Positions 8,051 to 16,945 of a stretch of 64,000 nt of DNA are shown here, in pieces (within the stretch, counting starts at the first letter, position 1; each line of letters starts with the position of its first letter). This stretch comes from JACTMZ01 sp044359955. Its GTDB lineage: Bacteria > Verrucomicrobiota > Verrucomicrobiia > Chthoniobacterales > JACTMZ01. The stretch is from contig JBIKLF010000010.1 in NCBI GenBank assembly GCA_044359955.1, positions 1-64,000 on the forward strand. Reading direction: 5' to 3'. The translations under genes were made by a program, and so were the position numbers. The notes below the pieces were generated by a model. That model was not told the DNA's origin. It ran no database searches and saw only the letters and a list, made by a program, of their open reading frames with translations.

Positions 8051-9391
8051 CTATGCTTCCGGCGCTTGGGTAAAGAGCGTGCGCCAGTGTGCCAGGCGTT
8101 CGGCGATGCGTTTTTCTTCGCCGCGGTCGGAGGGCTCGTAGAAGACGCGGCCCTCGGGCAGGTAGGCCTGCGGGACGTAGGCGTCGGGGAAGTCGTGGGA
8201 ATATTGGTAGGAGGGGGCAGGATCGGTCTCACCGGCGGTTTTGGGGTGTTTGTCGCGCAGATGCTCGGGGACGGCGAGGGTGCGGCCTTTTTGCAGGTCG
8301 GATTGTGCGGCCCGGAGTCCGGCGTAGGCCGTGTTGCTCTTCGGCGCGGTGGCCAGATAAACGGTGGCGTGGGCCAACGGGATCTGCGCCTCGGGCAAGC
8401 CGAGGAATTCGCAGGCCTGCTGGGCGGCGACGGCGAGGAGCAGCCCGCGGGAGTCGGCCAGGCCGATGTCCTCGCTGGCGGCAATGACGAGGCGCCGGGC
8501 GATGAAGCGGATGTCTTCCCCGGCATGGAGCATTTTGGCCAACCAATAGAGCGCGGCATCGGGATCGCTGCCGCGGATGCTTTTGATGAAGGCGCTGATC
8601 GTATCGTAGTGCGCATCATCCTTGGCATCGTAGACCACGGCTTTGCGTTGGATGCTTTCCTCGATGACGGCGCGGGTCAGGCGGATGGAGCCATCCGCCG
8701 AAGGTTCGGTGGTCAGTGCGGCCAACTCGAGGGCGTTGAGGCAGCGGCGGGCGTCCCCGTCGCAAATTTCGCCCAGATGCGCGGCAGCCTCTTCATCAAG
8801 GCTGATCTTTCGGGCGCCCAGACCGCGTTCCGCATCGGTCAAAGCACGGTCCAGGAGCGCGCGCAGATTTGCGAACGAGAGCGGACGAAGCTCGAAGACG
8901 AGCGAGCGGGAGACAAGCGGGCTGTTGACGTAGAAAAATGGATTCATCGTCGTCGCCCCGATCAGTCGCACCGTGCCGCGCTCCACGTCGGGGAGGAGGA
9001 CATCCTGCTGGGCTTTGTTGAAGCGGTGGATTTCGTCGATGAAGAGCACGGTGCGGGTGCCGTCGCGGGCGAGGCGCAGGGCGGCGGCGGCCATGACCTT
9101 GCGCATTTCGGCCACCGTGCTCTCCACGCCGCTCAGGCGCTCGAAGCGGGCGTCGGTGGTGCGGGCGATGATCTCGGCCAAGCTGGTCTTGCCCGTGCCG
9201 GGCGGACCGTAGAGGACGACGGACGAAAACCGGTCGGCTTCGATGGCGCGACGGAGAAGTTTGCCGGGCCCGAGGATGTGTTCCTGCCCGGCGTATTCGT
9301 CCAAGGATCGCGGCCGCATCCGCTCGGCCAGCGGGGCGTGGGCCGCCGCGGTGGAGGTTGCCTCGGCGGCGAAAAGGTCGTCGGAGGCCAT
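8051..9391 (-). CDS. rarA: Replication-associated recombination protein A (AAA+ ATPase)
   Basis: 446 aa, the normal length for RarA/MgsA/WRNIP1. Conserved parts in order: MRPRSLDEYAGQEHILG at the N-terminus, Walker A GPPGTGKTS, Walker B VLFIDEIHRFNKAQQD, sensor 1 GATTMNPFF, then the C-terminal tetramerisation region (DPDAALYWLAKMLHAGED; LPEGRVFYEPSDRGEE). It acts at stalled replication forks on single-stranded or gapped DNA. It is divergent from proA, with only 55 bp between the start codons, so the promoters of both must overlap there. Confidence 0.95.
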   Translation of the reverse strand: MASDDLFAAEATSTAAAHAPLAERMRPRSLDEYAGQEHILGPGKLLRRAIEADRFSSVVLYGPPGTGKTSLAEIIARTTDARFERLSGVESTVAEMRKVMAAAALRLARDGTRTVLFIDEIHRFNKAQQDVLLPDVERGTVRLIGATTMNPFFYVNSPLVSRSLVFELRPLSFANLRALLDRALTDAERGLGARKISLDEEAAAHLGEICDGDARRCLNALELAALTTEPSADGSIRLTRAVIEESIQRKAVVYDAKDDAHYDTISAFIKSIRGSDPDAALYWLAKMLHAGEDIRFIARRLVIAASEDIGLADSRGLLLAVAAQQACEFLGLPEAQIPLAHATVYLATAPKSNTAYAGLRAAQSDLQKGRTLAVPEHLRDKHPKTAGETDPAPSYQYSHDFPDAYVPQAYLPEGRVFYEPSDRGEEKRIAERLAHWRTLFTQAPEA

Positions 9392-9446
9392 AATCAGACT
9401 AATTTAGCTTGGACCCGCGGCGGGGCGAGGCGGATATTGCCTGACT

Positions 9447-10709
9447 ATGGCGGACTTGGGGCAACAGATGGAGGAACTCGGGCAAAAGGCGCGTGCGGCG
9501 GCGCGGGTCCTGGCCTTGTCTTCGAAGGATCAAAAAAATGCGGCGCTCATGGCCATGGCCGATGCCTTGGGGGCTTCCGGGGAGGATATTCTCGCCGCCA
9601 ACGGCCGGGATCTCGCGGCGGCACCGGGCTATGGTCTCAATGCGGCGGCGGTGGATCGTCTCAAGCTGGATGCCGCACGCATCCGGGCCATGGCGGAAGG
9701 CGTGCGCCAGGTGGCGTCCTTGCCCGATCCGTGCGGGGAAATCATCCGCGAATGGACGCGTCCCAACGGGATAACCATCACCAAGATCCGCGTGCCGATC
9801 GGGGTGGCCGGGATTATTTACGAGTCGCGTCCGAATGTTACGGCCGATGCGGCGGTGCTTTGTTTGAAATCCGGCAATGCGTGCATTCTCCGCGGTGGCA
9901 AGGAGGCGATTCATTCGAATACGGCAATCGCGCGGGCCCTTTCCGCGGGGGCGGTCAAGGCGGGGTTGCCGGCGGAGGTGATTCAATTGGTGCCTTTCAC
10001 CGACCGCGAGGGGGTGCGGTTGTTGGCGCAGATGGACCGCTACCTTGATGTGATCGTGCCGCGGGGTGGTCATGCGCTGATCGAAGCGGTCGTCGAGCAC
10101 GCCCGCATGCCGGTCATCAAGCATTACCACGGGGTGTGTCATGTCTATGTGGATCAGGCGGCGGACCTCGCGATGGCTGAAGAAATCGCGGTCAATGCCA
10201 AGTGCCAGCGTCCGGGGGTGTGCAACGCGATGGAGACCTTGCTGGTCCACCGTGAGGTGGCGGAGAAATTTTTACCCTCCGTGGCCCGGGCGCTGCGGGA
10301 CCAAGGGGTCGAGTTGCGGGGCGACCGGCGCACTGTTGAAGTGCTCGGTGCGGGGATCAAAGCGGCTACCGAGGAAGATTGGACGACGGAATACCTCGAT
10401 CTGATCCTGAGCATTCGCGTGGTCGATTCGCTCGAAGCGGCGATCGACCACATCGAGCATTACGGTTCGCATCACAGTGATTCCATCGTGACAACCGATG
10501 AGGCGGCGGCGCGCAAATTTCTGGCCGCGGTCGATTCGGCGGCGGTCTTCTGGAATGTGTCGACGCGTTTCAGCGACGGCGGAGAATTCGGCTTTGGCGC
10601 GGAAATCGGGATTAGCACGGACAAATTGCACGCGCGCGGGCCGATGGGGTTGGAGGAATTGACGACCTACAAGTATCTCGTGACCGGCGACGGGCAGGTG
10701 CGGGGTTGA
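9447..10709 (+). CDS. proA: Gamma-glutamyl phosphate reductase
   Basis: 420 aa, full length. It is an aldehyde-dehydrogenase-fold enzyme that reduces gamma-glutamyl phosphate to glutamate-5-semialdehyde with NADPH, the second step of proline synthesis. Diagnostic segments are GVAGIIYESRPNVTADAA, CLKSGNACILRGGKEA and QRPGVCNAMETLL with the catalytic Cys. The C-terminal segment ALGRGPMG-like (HARGPMGLEELTTYKY) is also present. proB is not in the window. The acylphosphatase gene follows after 3 bp. Confidence 0.96.
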   Translation: MADLGQQMEELGQKARAAARVLALSSKDQKNAALMAMADALGASGEDILAANGRDLAAAPGYGLNAAAVDRLKLDAARIRAMAEGVRQVASLPDPCGEIIREWTRPNGITITKIRVPIGVAGIIYESRPNVTADAAVLCLKSGNACILRGGKEAIHSNTAIARALSAGAVKAGLPAEVIQLVPFTDREGVRLLAQMDRYLDVIVPRGGHALIEAVVEHARMPVIKHYHGVCHVYVDQAADLAMAEEIAVNAKCQRPGVCNAMETLLVHREVAEKFLPSVARALRDQGVELRGDRRTVEVLGAGIKAATEEDWTTEYLDLILSIRVVDSLEAAIDHIEHYGSHHSDSIVTTDEAAARKFLAAVDSAAVFWNVSTRFSDGGEFGFGAEIGISTDKLHARGPMGLEELTTYKYLVTGDGQVRG

Positions 10710-10712
10710 GCG

Positions 10713-10988
10713 ATGGGGAAAACGTTGCAGGTTTTTTACGAGGGTCGCGTGCAGGGCGTGGGCTTTCGTTACACGGCGCGGCGGGTCGCGGCGGGGTATG
10801 ATGTGGCGGGCTATGTGCGAAACCTTCCGGACGGGCGGGTTGAATTGGTCGCCTCGGGGGATGACGAGGAGGTGGACGGATTTTTGCAGGGGTTGCGGGA
10901 GAGCGAGTTGGCGGGGCATATGGCCACGGAAGAAGTGGGCGAGATCGGCAAACCGGCGGGCTTGCGTGGATTTGAAATCCGTTATTAG
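10713..10988 (+). CDS. acyP: Acylphosphatase
   Basis: 91 aa, the normal family size. It hydrolyses the acyl-phosphate bond of small substrates. The family signature GRVQGVGFRYTAR holds the phosphate-binding Arg, and GYVRNLPDGRVE holds the catalytic Asn; the C-terminus GFEIRY is typical. The start is 3 bp after the proA stop, so the two are probably co-translated. Acyl phosphates (gamma-glutamyl phosphate) are ProA's substrate, so the pairing is suggestive, although acylphosphatases are found next to many genes. Confidence 0.93.
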   Translation: MGKTLQVFYEGRVQGVGFRYTARRVAAGYDVAGYVRNLPDGRVELVASGDDEEVDGFLQGLRESELAGHMATEEVGEIGKPAGLRGFEIRY

Positions 10989-11702
10989 TCCCTGAACCCG
11001 CGCGTTGGCGGGTGTGGTTGGGGAGTAACTGGGGCCGGCGTCGACTGTGAGCTTGGGCAGGCAGAGGCAAGAAAGCCACGAATAGAAGAAGATGGCAGAA
11101 GATGGTGTTTGCGCCGCTGACACGGCGCAAACACAGTCCCCGGAGAGATGCCATGAGCGGGGCGCGTGTCAGCGCGCCCCGCTTATCCTCTTTCATCTTC
11201 TTCTATTTGAACGCTTCGCTCAGCTCTCCGAGCTGTCTGTCTCGCTGCGCTCGGCTGTAGCCTGTCTTTAGTCCCTTTCGAGAGAGTAACTCTCATTGAG
11301 TTAGTGGGGAGTCCCTGAACCCGCGCGTTGGCGGGTGTGTGCTGGGAGTAACTGGGGCTACCACCACTGCCAAGGGCACTGCCAAGGGCAAAGGCACCGA
11401 CGCTCATAGAGCGCCGCTACATCTCCACAAAAACTTGTAGCGGCGGTCTATGACCGTCGCTGCCTGAAAACACTTCGAGTTACTTGGGAGGGAACCGCGG
11501 AGGGGGGGGAGATGGGGGGAGCGGAGGGACGAGGGGCTGAGACCTGAACCGGAGGCCGCAGGCCGGAGATAGGTCGCCGCAGCGACCAAAGCTGAGTGAA
11601 GGGTGGATGATGGGAGAAGGTTTGGGTGGAGTGTATTTTTCTGGCTCCTCGGTGGTTAAAAAAATCGAGGTTGGGAAAGCGGTCATGACTGGGTTATGAG
11701 AG
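10989..11702. repeat. Repeat-filled intergenic region (family D copies and others)
   Basis: About 700 bp without a supportable gene. One long copy of a dispersed repeat begins at 10988 (GTCCCTGAACCCGCGCG ... GGGGAGTAACTGGGG) and runs to about 11080. A second, shorter copy lies at 11311-11361. Further parts: a GC-rich inverted segment around 11110-11180, where 'gcgccgctgacacggcgc' is a hairpin; AAACACTTCGAGTTACTT at 11466-11483, also found near 16350; and a stretch at 11535-11610 like the segments before 57690 and 63590. Confidence 0.7.
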
Positions 11703-12587
11703 ATGCCATCCATGAGCGCCGCACCGGTTGAAATCGAACACCTGACCAAGGTCTTCAAAATTCCCATGCGCCGGGAGCGGGTCGTGGCGGTGCGGGATCT
11801 TTCGATCAAGGTCGAACCCGGGGAGGTTTACGGATTGCTCGGACCGAACGGCTCGGGGAAAAGCACGACGCTGAAAATTCTGCTCGGACTGGTTTCGCCG
11901 ACGCGGGGGCAGACCAAAGTTTTCGGCGAGGACAGCACCTGGGTGCGCAGCCGGAAGGACGTGGGGTTCGTGCCGGAAAACCCTTACTTTTACAAATTCC
12001 TCAGCGGGGCGGAGACCGTGCGGTTTTTCGGGAAGCTGAGCGGGATGGGCGGGGCGGTTTTGGAGGCGCGGGTCAAGGAGTTGCTGGAATTGGTCGGCCT
12101 GACCGAAGCCGCGGACCGTCGGGTGGGTGCTTATTCGAAGGGGATGCTGCAACGCATCGGCCTGGCTCAGGCGCTGGTCCAGGATCCGGGATTGCTGGTG
12201 CTCGATGAGCCGACGGCCGGGGTCGATCCGGTCGGGTCACGCGAGATCCGGGATTTGATTTTGGAGCTCAAGGCCCGGGGCAAGACCATCCTGCTTTGCT
12301 CGCATCTTCTTTCGCAAGTGCAGGAGATTTGCGACCGGGTGGGAATTTTGGCCCGCGGTCAGTTGGTGCGCGAGGGACGGGTGGAAGACCTCCTCGCGGT
12401 GCGCGACCGCACGGAAATCGTGCTGGAGCAGGTCTCGCCGGAAAAGTTGTCCGCACTGCAAGAAGCCGCGGAAAAGCTCGGGCTGAAAATTGTCTCAAGC
12501 GGACGGCCGCAAACCACCTTGGAGAATTTGTTTCTCGAGGCGATCGAGCCGGCGCAGTCGGCGGATGCGGGGTCGGGAAGGAAGTAG
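11703..12587 (+). CDS. ABC transporter ATP-binding protein
   Basis: 294 aa. Complete nucleotide-binding domain: Walker A GPNGSGKST, Q-loop region ending VGFVPENPYFYKFL, signature YSKGMLQRIGLAQAL (SKGM in place of SGGQ, common in drug/lipid-export ABC-2 systems), Walker B LLVLDEPTAGVDP, H-loop LLCSHLL. It should energise an ABC-2-type exporter. No permease gene follows: the next 208 bp hold hairpin repeats, then a convergent gene. The partner must be elsewhere or has been lost. ATG at 11712 is an alternative start. Confidence 0.9.
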   Translation: MPSMSAAPVEIEHLTKVFKIPMRRERVVAVRDLSIKVEPGEVYGLLGPNGSGKSTTLKILLGLVSPTRGQTKVFGEDSTWVRSRKDVGFVPENPYFYKFLSGAETVRFFGKLSGMGGAVLEARVKELLELVGLTEAADRRVGAYSKGMLQRIGLAQALVQDPGLLVLDEPTAGVDPVGSREIRDLILELKARGKTILLCSHLLSQVQEICDRVGILARGQLVREGRVEDLLAVRDRTEIVLEQVSPEKLSALQEAAEKLGLKIVSSGRPQTTLENLFLEAIEPAQSADAGSGRK

Positions 12588-12651
12588 GGGGAGGGCGGAG
12601 GCTTGAGTTTGAGACTGGAGTGAAAGGTGGATCGCGTTCTCCGGACGCGAT

Positions 12652-12682
12652 GGGTGCGGTCCGCTGGCCAGCGGACCCTACC
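12652..12682. repeat. 31-bp hairpin repeat, copy 1
   Basis: It contains the perfect 20-bp palindrome GGTCCGCTGGCCAGCGGACC followed by CTACC. The same 31 bp recur exactly at 61685-61715, also downstream of a 'TTGAGT ... GAGTGAAAGG' lead-in. Confidence 0.85.
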
Positions 12683-12702
12683 GGGGAAGATACAAGGGAC
12701 TG

Positions 12703-12748
12703 GAGCGTTTTCGGCGAAACTTTTTACAAGCGCTACAGCGGTTTGCAG
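12703..12748. repeat. Family H repeat, copy 1
   Basis: The sequence starting GAGCGTTTTCGGCGAA and continuing CTTTTTACAAGCGCT recurs at 16415-16460 with few changes. In both places it is followed by a stem that includes GCACGGGCATCTTGCC. Confidence 0.7.
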
Positions 12749-12794
12749 AAAAGTAGCACGGGCATCTTGCCGGCAAGATGCCCGTGCTACTTTT
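12749..12794. terminator. 46-bp perfect palindrome, likely bidirectional terminator
   Basis: Two exact 23-bp arms (centre between 12771 and 12772) with no loop bases, starting AAAAGTAGCACGGGC and ending in six T. It lies between the convergent ABC ATPase and alpha/beta-hydrolase genes and ends next to the hydrolase stop codon (12796-12798). It has the form of a Rho-independent terminator in both directions. Confidence 0.7.
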
Positions 12795-12795
12795 T

Positions 12796-13689
12796 TCACG
12801 CGCGGTCCTCCATGAGCCAGCGGGTGATGCGGGCGAGGACGTCTTCGGTGTTGATGTCGTGCCAGAGGAGGTGATGGCTGTCGGGGTAGAAGACGTATTC
12901 TTTTTCGGCGGCGGCGAGGCGGTCGAAGAAGGCGCGGCTTTGGTCAGGGCGGATGAAGACGTCGCGTCCGGCGGAGAGCATGAGCGTGGGCACATCGATG
13001 CGGGTGGCGGACTGCTGCGCTTCCTGCATGAGGTCGTGGAAGCGGGCGAGGAAGTCGATGGTGAAACCGCACACACGGTGCGGGATCGTGTCGAGGTAGG
13101 CCATGTATTCGTCGTCGGCGGTGAGCCGGGGGATGCAGGTTTTGCCGTGGACGAAGCGCATGGGGGAAATTTTCAAGCGCGGCACCCAAGTGCTGGCTTG
13201 GCGCATGAGGGCAACGGTCCAACCGGGCACGGGGGCGCGGGTTTCGGGCACGGGGGCGGAGAGCACGAGGCGTTGCGGGCGCAGGGCGCCGTGGGCCACG
13301 GCGTCGACGGCGACGAGGGAGCCCATGCTTTCGCCGATGAGGTGGTAGGGCGTGTCCGGCAGATGGGTGGCGACGAAGGCGGCGAGGTCGGCGCGCCATT
13401 CCTGCGGGTCGAGGAAATGTCCGCGGCGGAGGTGGTCGGGGTCGTTGCCCTGGCCGCGCAGGTTGAGCGCCCAGACGGTGCAGCCTTCGGCGGACAGGCG
13501 GCGGGCCAGCGGACCGAAGTCGGCCGCCGAGCCGCTCAGACCGTGGAGGCAAATGACGTGGCTTCCGGGTGACTCATCAACGTTCGGCCACACCAGGCCG
13601 GGGAAGGGTGTGCCGTCGTGCGCCGCCCAAGTGAATGGCTGCGAACCGCGGGCGACGTGGTCGACGGTGAGGGAGGAGTCGTTGGGCAC
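12796..13689 (-). CDS. Alpha/beta hydrolase (monoacylglycerol-lipase-like)
   Basis: 297 aa. It has the Ser-hydrolase fold of the lysophospholipase/monoacylglycerol lipase type: oxyanion strand VICLHGLSGSAADFGPL, WALNLRGQGNDPDH, nucleophile elbow GESMGS, Asp segment LMLSAGRDVFIRPDQ, and catalytic His in YPDSHHLLWHD. There is no signal peptide, so it is probably cytoplasmic. The start is GTG at 13689, because the frame upstream of it is antisense to the next gene and proline-rich nonsense. It is divergent from the hydroxyacid oxidase gene with 83 bp between starts. Confidence 0.85.
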   Translation of the reverse strand: MPNDSSLTVDHVARGSQPFTWAAHDGTPFPGLVWPNVDESPGSHVICLHGLSGSAADFGPLARRLSAEGCTVWALNLRGQGNDPDHLRRGHFLDPQEWRADLAAFVATHLPDTPYHLIGESMGSLVAVDAVAHGALRPQRLVLSAPVPETRAPVPGWTVALMRQASTWVPRLKISPMRFVHGKTCIPRLTADDEYMAYLDTIPHRVCGFTIDFLARFHDLMQEAQQSATRIDVPTLMLSAGRDVFIRPDQSRAFFDRLAAAEKEYVFYPDSHHLLWHDINTEDVLARITRWLMEDRA

Positions 13690-13772
13690 GGTCTTGTTTT
13701 CCCCGCTGCGGGTAGGCGGGGCAAGCGGCGATCGCGCTTGCCGGTTCGGCGTGGCCCGCGCAAGTTCGCGGC

Positions 13773-14846
13773 ATGGAACCGGTGAATCTGGCGGAGTTCG
13801 AGGAGGTGGCGCGGGGAAAATTGGCGCGGGAGGCTTACGAGTATTATGCGGGTGGGGCGAACGATGAGGTGACCTTGCGGGCCAATGGCGAGGCTTACGG
13901 GAACCTGAGGCTGTATCATCGCGTGCTGCGCGATGTGGCGGTGCGGGACACTTCGGTCGAGGTGCTGGGGGAGCGGATTTCTTTTCCCGTGATGGTGGCG
14001 CCGACGGCATTTCAACGCATGGCCTGTGACGAGGGTGAGTGCGCCACGGCGCGGGCGGCGGCGCGGGCGGGGACGATCATGGTGATGAGCACGCTGGCAA
14101 CCACGGTCATTGAGGACGTGGTCGCGGCGGCGGAGGGTCCGAAGTGGTTTCAGCTCTACATTTACAAGGATCGCGGAGTGACGCTCGACTTGGTGCGGCG
14201 GGCCGAGGCGGCGGGTTGCCGGGCGTTGGTGCTGACGGTGGACACCGCGGTATGGGGGCAGCGGGAGGCGGACGTGCGTAATCATTTCAACCTGCCGGAC
14301 GGTTTGACCGTGGCGAACTTGGCCACGCACGCGAAGGAGCATTTTCCGGAGGGAATGGCGGGCTCAGGGTTGGCGGCTTATGCGGCGGCCCTGCTCGATG
14401 CTTCGCTGACGTGGAAGGATCTCGAGTGGTTGCGCGGTCAGACGAAGTTGCCGGTGCTGCTCAAGGGTGTGGTGCACCCGGACGATGCGCGGGCGGCGGT
14501 GGAACACGGGGCGGCGGCGGTGATTGTGTCCAACCACGGTGGACGTCAGCTCGATTCGTCGCCGGCGACGATCGAAGCGTTGCCGCGGGTGGTGGAAGCG
14601 GTGGCGGGAAAAATTCCGGTATTGATTGATGGCGGCGTGCGGCGGGGCACGGATGTGGTCAAGGCGGTGGCTTTGGGGGCGAAGGCGGTGCTGATCGGAC
14701 GGCCGATTTTGTGGGGCTTGGCGGCCGACGGCGAGGAGGGGGCCTATCGGGTGCTGGAGTTGCTCAAGGCGGAGTTCGATCTGGCCATGGCGTTGTGCGG
14801 GGCGCGGACGGTGGGGGAGATTGGGCGGGAGTTGGTGGTGGGGTAG
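13773..14846 (+). CDS. FMN-dependent alpha-hydroxyacid oxidase/dehydrogenase
   Basis: 357 aa, a TIM-barrel flavoprotein of the glycolate oxidase / lactate dehydrogenase family. It oxidises an L-2-hydroxy acid (lactate, glycolate or similar) to the 2-keto acid. Visible signatures: APTAFQRMACDEGE, QLYIYKDRG, LTVDTAVWGQRE, the active-site SNHGGRQLDSSPAT (catalytic His and Arg), and the phosphate-binding LIDGGVRRGTDVVKA with IGRPILWGL. There is no membrane-anchoring insert like that of LldD, so a soluble oxidase is likely. The exact substrate cannot be decided. Confidence 0.92.
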   Translation: MEPVNLAEFEEVARGKLAREAYEYYAGGANDEVTLRANGEAYGNLRLYHRVLRDVAVRDTSVEVLGERISFPVMVAPTAFQRMACDEGECATARAAARAGTIMVMSTLATTVIEDVVAAAEGPKWFQLYIYKDRGVTLDLVRRAEAAGCRALVLTVDTAVWGQREADVRNHFNLPDGLTVANLATHAKEHFPEGMAGSGLAAYAAALLDASLTWKDLEWLRGQTKLPVLLKGVVHPDDARAAVEHGAAAVIVSNHGGRQLDSSPATIEALPRVVEAVAGKIPVLIDGGVRRGTDVVKAVALGAKAVLIGRPILWGLAADGEEGAYRVLELLKAEFDLAMALCGARTVGEIGRELVVG

Positions 14847-14994
14847 TTTTGGTTTTTTTAGTTTTCGGTGTTCAGTGTTTGGTGAGTTCTTTGGGGTCGT
14901 GATGCAAGGTAGGGCGCAACGTCCCCGGCGCGGTTGGAGAAAGGGCAGCGGGCGGTTCTCATTGCCCGGAGGGCGCCGTGGGAGACTTATGCAT

Positions 14995-15021
14995 TGCAAA
15001 TAGCCTGACCATTTGTATAGT
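14995..15021 (+). promoter_or_regulatory. Possible promoter of the DUF4143 ATPase gene
   Basis: TTGCAA, a 15-bp gap and TATAGT end 8 bp before the ATG at 15030. If used, the transcript would be nearly leaderless. The spacing is shorter than ideal. Confidence 0.3.
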
Positions 15022-15029
15022 ATTGTTTC

Positions 15030-16160
15030 ATGATTGACCGACCCTTTTGGAGACAAACCATCGAGTCTGCTTGGCGCGAAGCGCCTATTGTCTGGCTCAG
15101 CGGGGTTCGTCGTTCGGGCAAGACAACGATTGCCCAATCGGTGGGAGGGCCTGGGACGCGTTTCGTGAATTGCGATATCCCGGCGGTGGAGGAGACGGTT
15201 CGCGATCCGGTCCTGTTTTTCCAAAACTGCCCCTCGTCCGTTCTGGTCTTCGACGAAATTCAACAACTGCGCGACCCCGCCCGCCTTTTGAAAATCGGGG
15301 CGGACATGTTTCCGAACATCAAAATCCTGGCCACGGGATCATCCACCCTCGCCGCCGGGAAAAAATTCCGCGACACGCTGGCCGGTCGCAAGCGCACCGT
15401 GCACCTCGTCCCGGTCCTGTTGCCGGAGTTGGCCGCCTTCGGCACCACGCTTGAGCGCCGCTTGTTCCAGGGCGGGCTCCCTCCCTCACTTTTGGCGGAC
15501 GAAAAAAAACCGGCCTTCTACCGCGAGTGGATGGACTCCTTTTTCGCCCGCGACATCCAAAGACTTTTCGGTTTTCGCGACATAAACCGCTTCACCGCCT
15601 TTCTCGAATACATTTTCCGGCAAAGCGGGGGACAATTGGATGTATCCAAGGCCGCCTCGGAACTCGGCATCGCCCGAGCCACGGTTGAAAGCCATCTGCG
15701 CGCTCTGGAAATCACCCACGCCGCCACTTGCGTGCGTCCTTTCCATCGCGGCTCGCGCCGGGAAATCGTCAAGCAACCGAAGGTCTATGCCTTCGACACC
15801 GGCTTCGTTTCCTTCGTCCGCGGATGGGATCCTCTTCGCCCCGATGACTTGGGCCCGCTGTGGGAACATCTTGTCCTGGAGACCTTGCAAGCCTTGTTTC
15901 CGGATTCACCGCCGCTCTACTGGCGCGACAAAAGCGGTCACGAGATCGACTTTGTCATTCCCAAGAGCCGCGATTCCGTGGACGTCATCGAATGCAAATG
16001 GAACCCCGCAGCATTTGATCCCGCGCCGCTCGCGGCGTTCCGCGCCATCTATCCACAAGGCCGCAACTTCCTTGTCTGCCCCGCCAGCACGCCAAGCCAC
16101 GTACGATCGTCCAAAGGCCTGAAAATCCACGTGGTGGACCCGACTGGCCTTCCTCGTTGA
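15030..16160 (+). CDS. AAA ATPase with DUF4143 domain
   Basis: 376 aa. N-terminal AAA_14 ATPase: Walker A GVRRSGKTT, Walker B VLVFDEIQQL, sensor ATGSSTLA. A winged-helix-like middle follows (LDVSKAASELGIARATVESHLRAL), then the DUF4143 C-terminal part with a PD-(D/E)xK-like core (GHEIDFVIPKSRDSVDVIECKWN). Such proteins are scattered in genomes as accessory genes with no settled function. The gene is about 45-50 % alike by eye to 46903-48045 over its whole length, so the window holds two paralogues. Repeats fill both flanks, in line with a recently acquired or mobile-associated gene. Confidence 0.88.
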   Translation: MIDRPFWRQTIESAWREAPIVWLSGVRRSGKTTIAQSVGGPGTRFVNCDIPAVEETVRDPVLFFQNCPSSVLVFDEIQQLRDPARLLKIGADMFPNIKILATGSSTLAAGKKFRDTLAGRKRTVHLVPVLLPELAAFGTTLERRLFQGGLPPSLLADEKKPAFYREWMDSFFARDIQRLFGFRDINRFTAFLEYIFRQSGGQLDVSKAASELGIARATVESHLRALEITHAATCVRPFHRGSRREIVKQPKVYAFDTGFVSFVRGWDPLRPDDLGPLWEHLVLETLQALFPDSPPLYWRDKSGHEIDFVIPKSRDSVDVIECKWNPAAFDPAPLAAFRAIYPQGRNFLVCPASTPSHVRSSKGLKIHVVDPTGLPR

Positions 16161-16580
16161 AATACTGGGGACTTCTGCGGGACTTTACCGGTAAATATGT
16201 TTTGGGAGGGACAGCTGGTCTCAGCTGTCCGCGCGTTTTCAGGAATATCGATGGTGATTTTCATGCTCCTCATTCCGCCCAAAAGGGATCTTGGACAAGT
16301 GCACCGGTCTTACACGTTCCAACCTGCGGGAGTAACTGGGGCTACCATCCCTGCCTGAAAACACTTTGAGTTACTCGCGAGGCAAAAACCCCACCCTACC
16401 AAGGAATGTCATTAGAGCGTTTTCGGCGAAGCTTTTTACAAGCGCTGCAGCGATTTTGCGGAACAGTGGCACGGGCATCTTGCCCGTGATCGCTGAACAT
16501 CATCGGCAGGATGCCGATGCCACGTAGTCAAACCCCAATGGATCAAACGGGCCAGCGTAAAGACTTGGATCGAAAACACT
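16161..16580. repeat. Repeat-filled gap (family D fragment, family H copy 2)
   Basis: 420 bp without a gene. It contains GGGAGTAACTGGGGCTACCA near 16329 (tail of family D) and AAAACACTTTGAGTTACTCG. Family H copy 2 lies at 16415-16490, with its stem GCACGGGCATCTTGCC and the inverted CGGCATCCTGCCGATG type hairpin to about 16525. Confidence 0.65.
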
Positions 16581-16934
16581 CTAATCGAAGTAGACATCCG
16601 CATGGTCGTAGAATGGGGAGCAGGAGCAAAGGAAGCGGAGTTTTGACCGTGCGGTGATTTGGTGGCGGGCGCCGGCGGGAATGAGGATGGCATCGCCGGG
16701 GCCGACTTCGCGGGTTTCGCCATCGACCTCCATGAGGGCCGTGCCTTCGAGGAGGAAGTAAAATTCCTCGCAAATTTTGTGGTGGTGGCGTTCGGTGGTC
16801 TGGCCCGGAGCCATGGTGGCCTCGGCCAGACTGTGCTTTTCCACGGGCGCATTGGTGCGGTCAAGGATGCTGCGGATGGTCGAGCCGTCTTTGGTCGTGA
16901 AGGGGCTTTGATTTTCGAGTTGCTGGACTATCAT
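16581..16934 (-). CDS. Cupin-domain protein
   Basis: 117 aa, a single small beta-barrel cupin. Motif 1 is TTERHHHKICEEFYFLLEG (metal-binding His, His and Glu) and motif 2 is PGDAILIPAGARHQI (the last metal His). The three-His/one-Glu set is complete, so it should bind a divalent metal. It could be a small sugar epimerase, a dioxygenase or a storage-type cupin; nothing nearby fixes the role. Divergent from the SDR gene with only 11 bp between starts. Confidence 0.85.
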   Translation of the reverse strand: MIVQQLENQSPFTTKDGSTIRSILDRTNAPVEKHSLAEATMAPGQTTERHHHKICEEFYFLLEGTALMEVDGETREVGPGDAILIPAGARHQITARSKLRFLCSCSPFYDHADVYFD

Positions 16935-16945
16935 GGGATCACACT

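Noticed and set aside
7838..10048. A 736-codon plus-strand frame opposite rarA and through proA
   Set aside because: Shadow frame; rarA and proA are both full-length with complete motifs in other frames.
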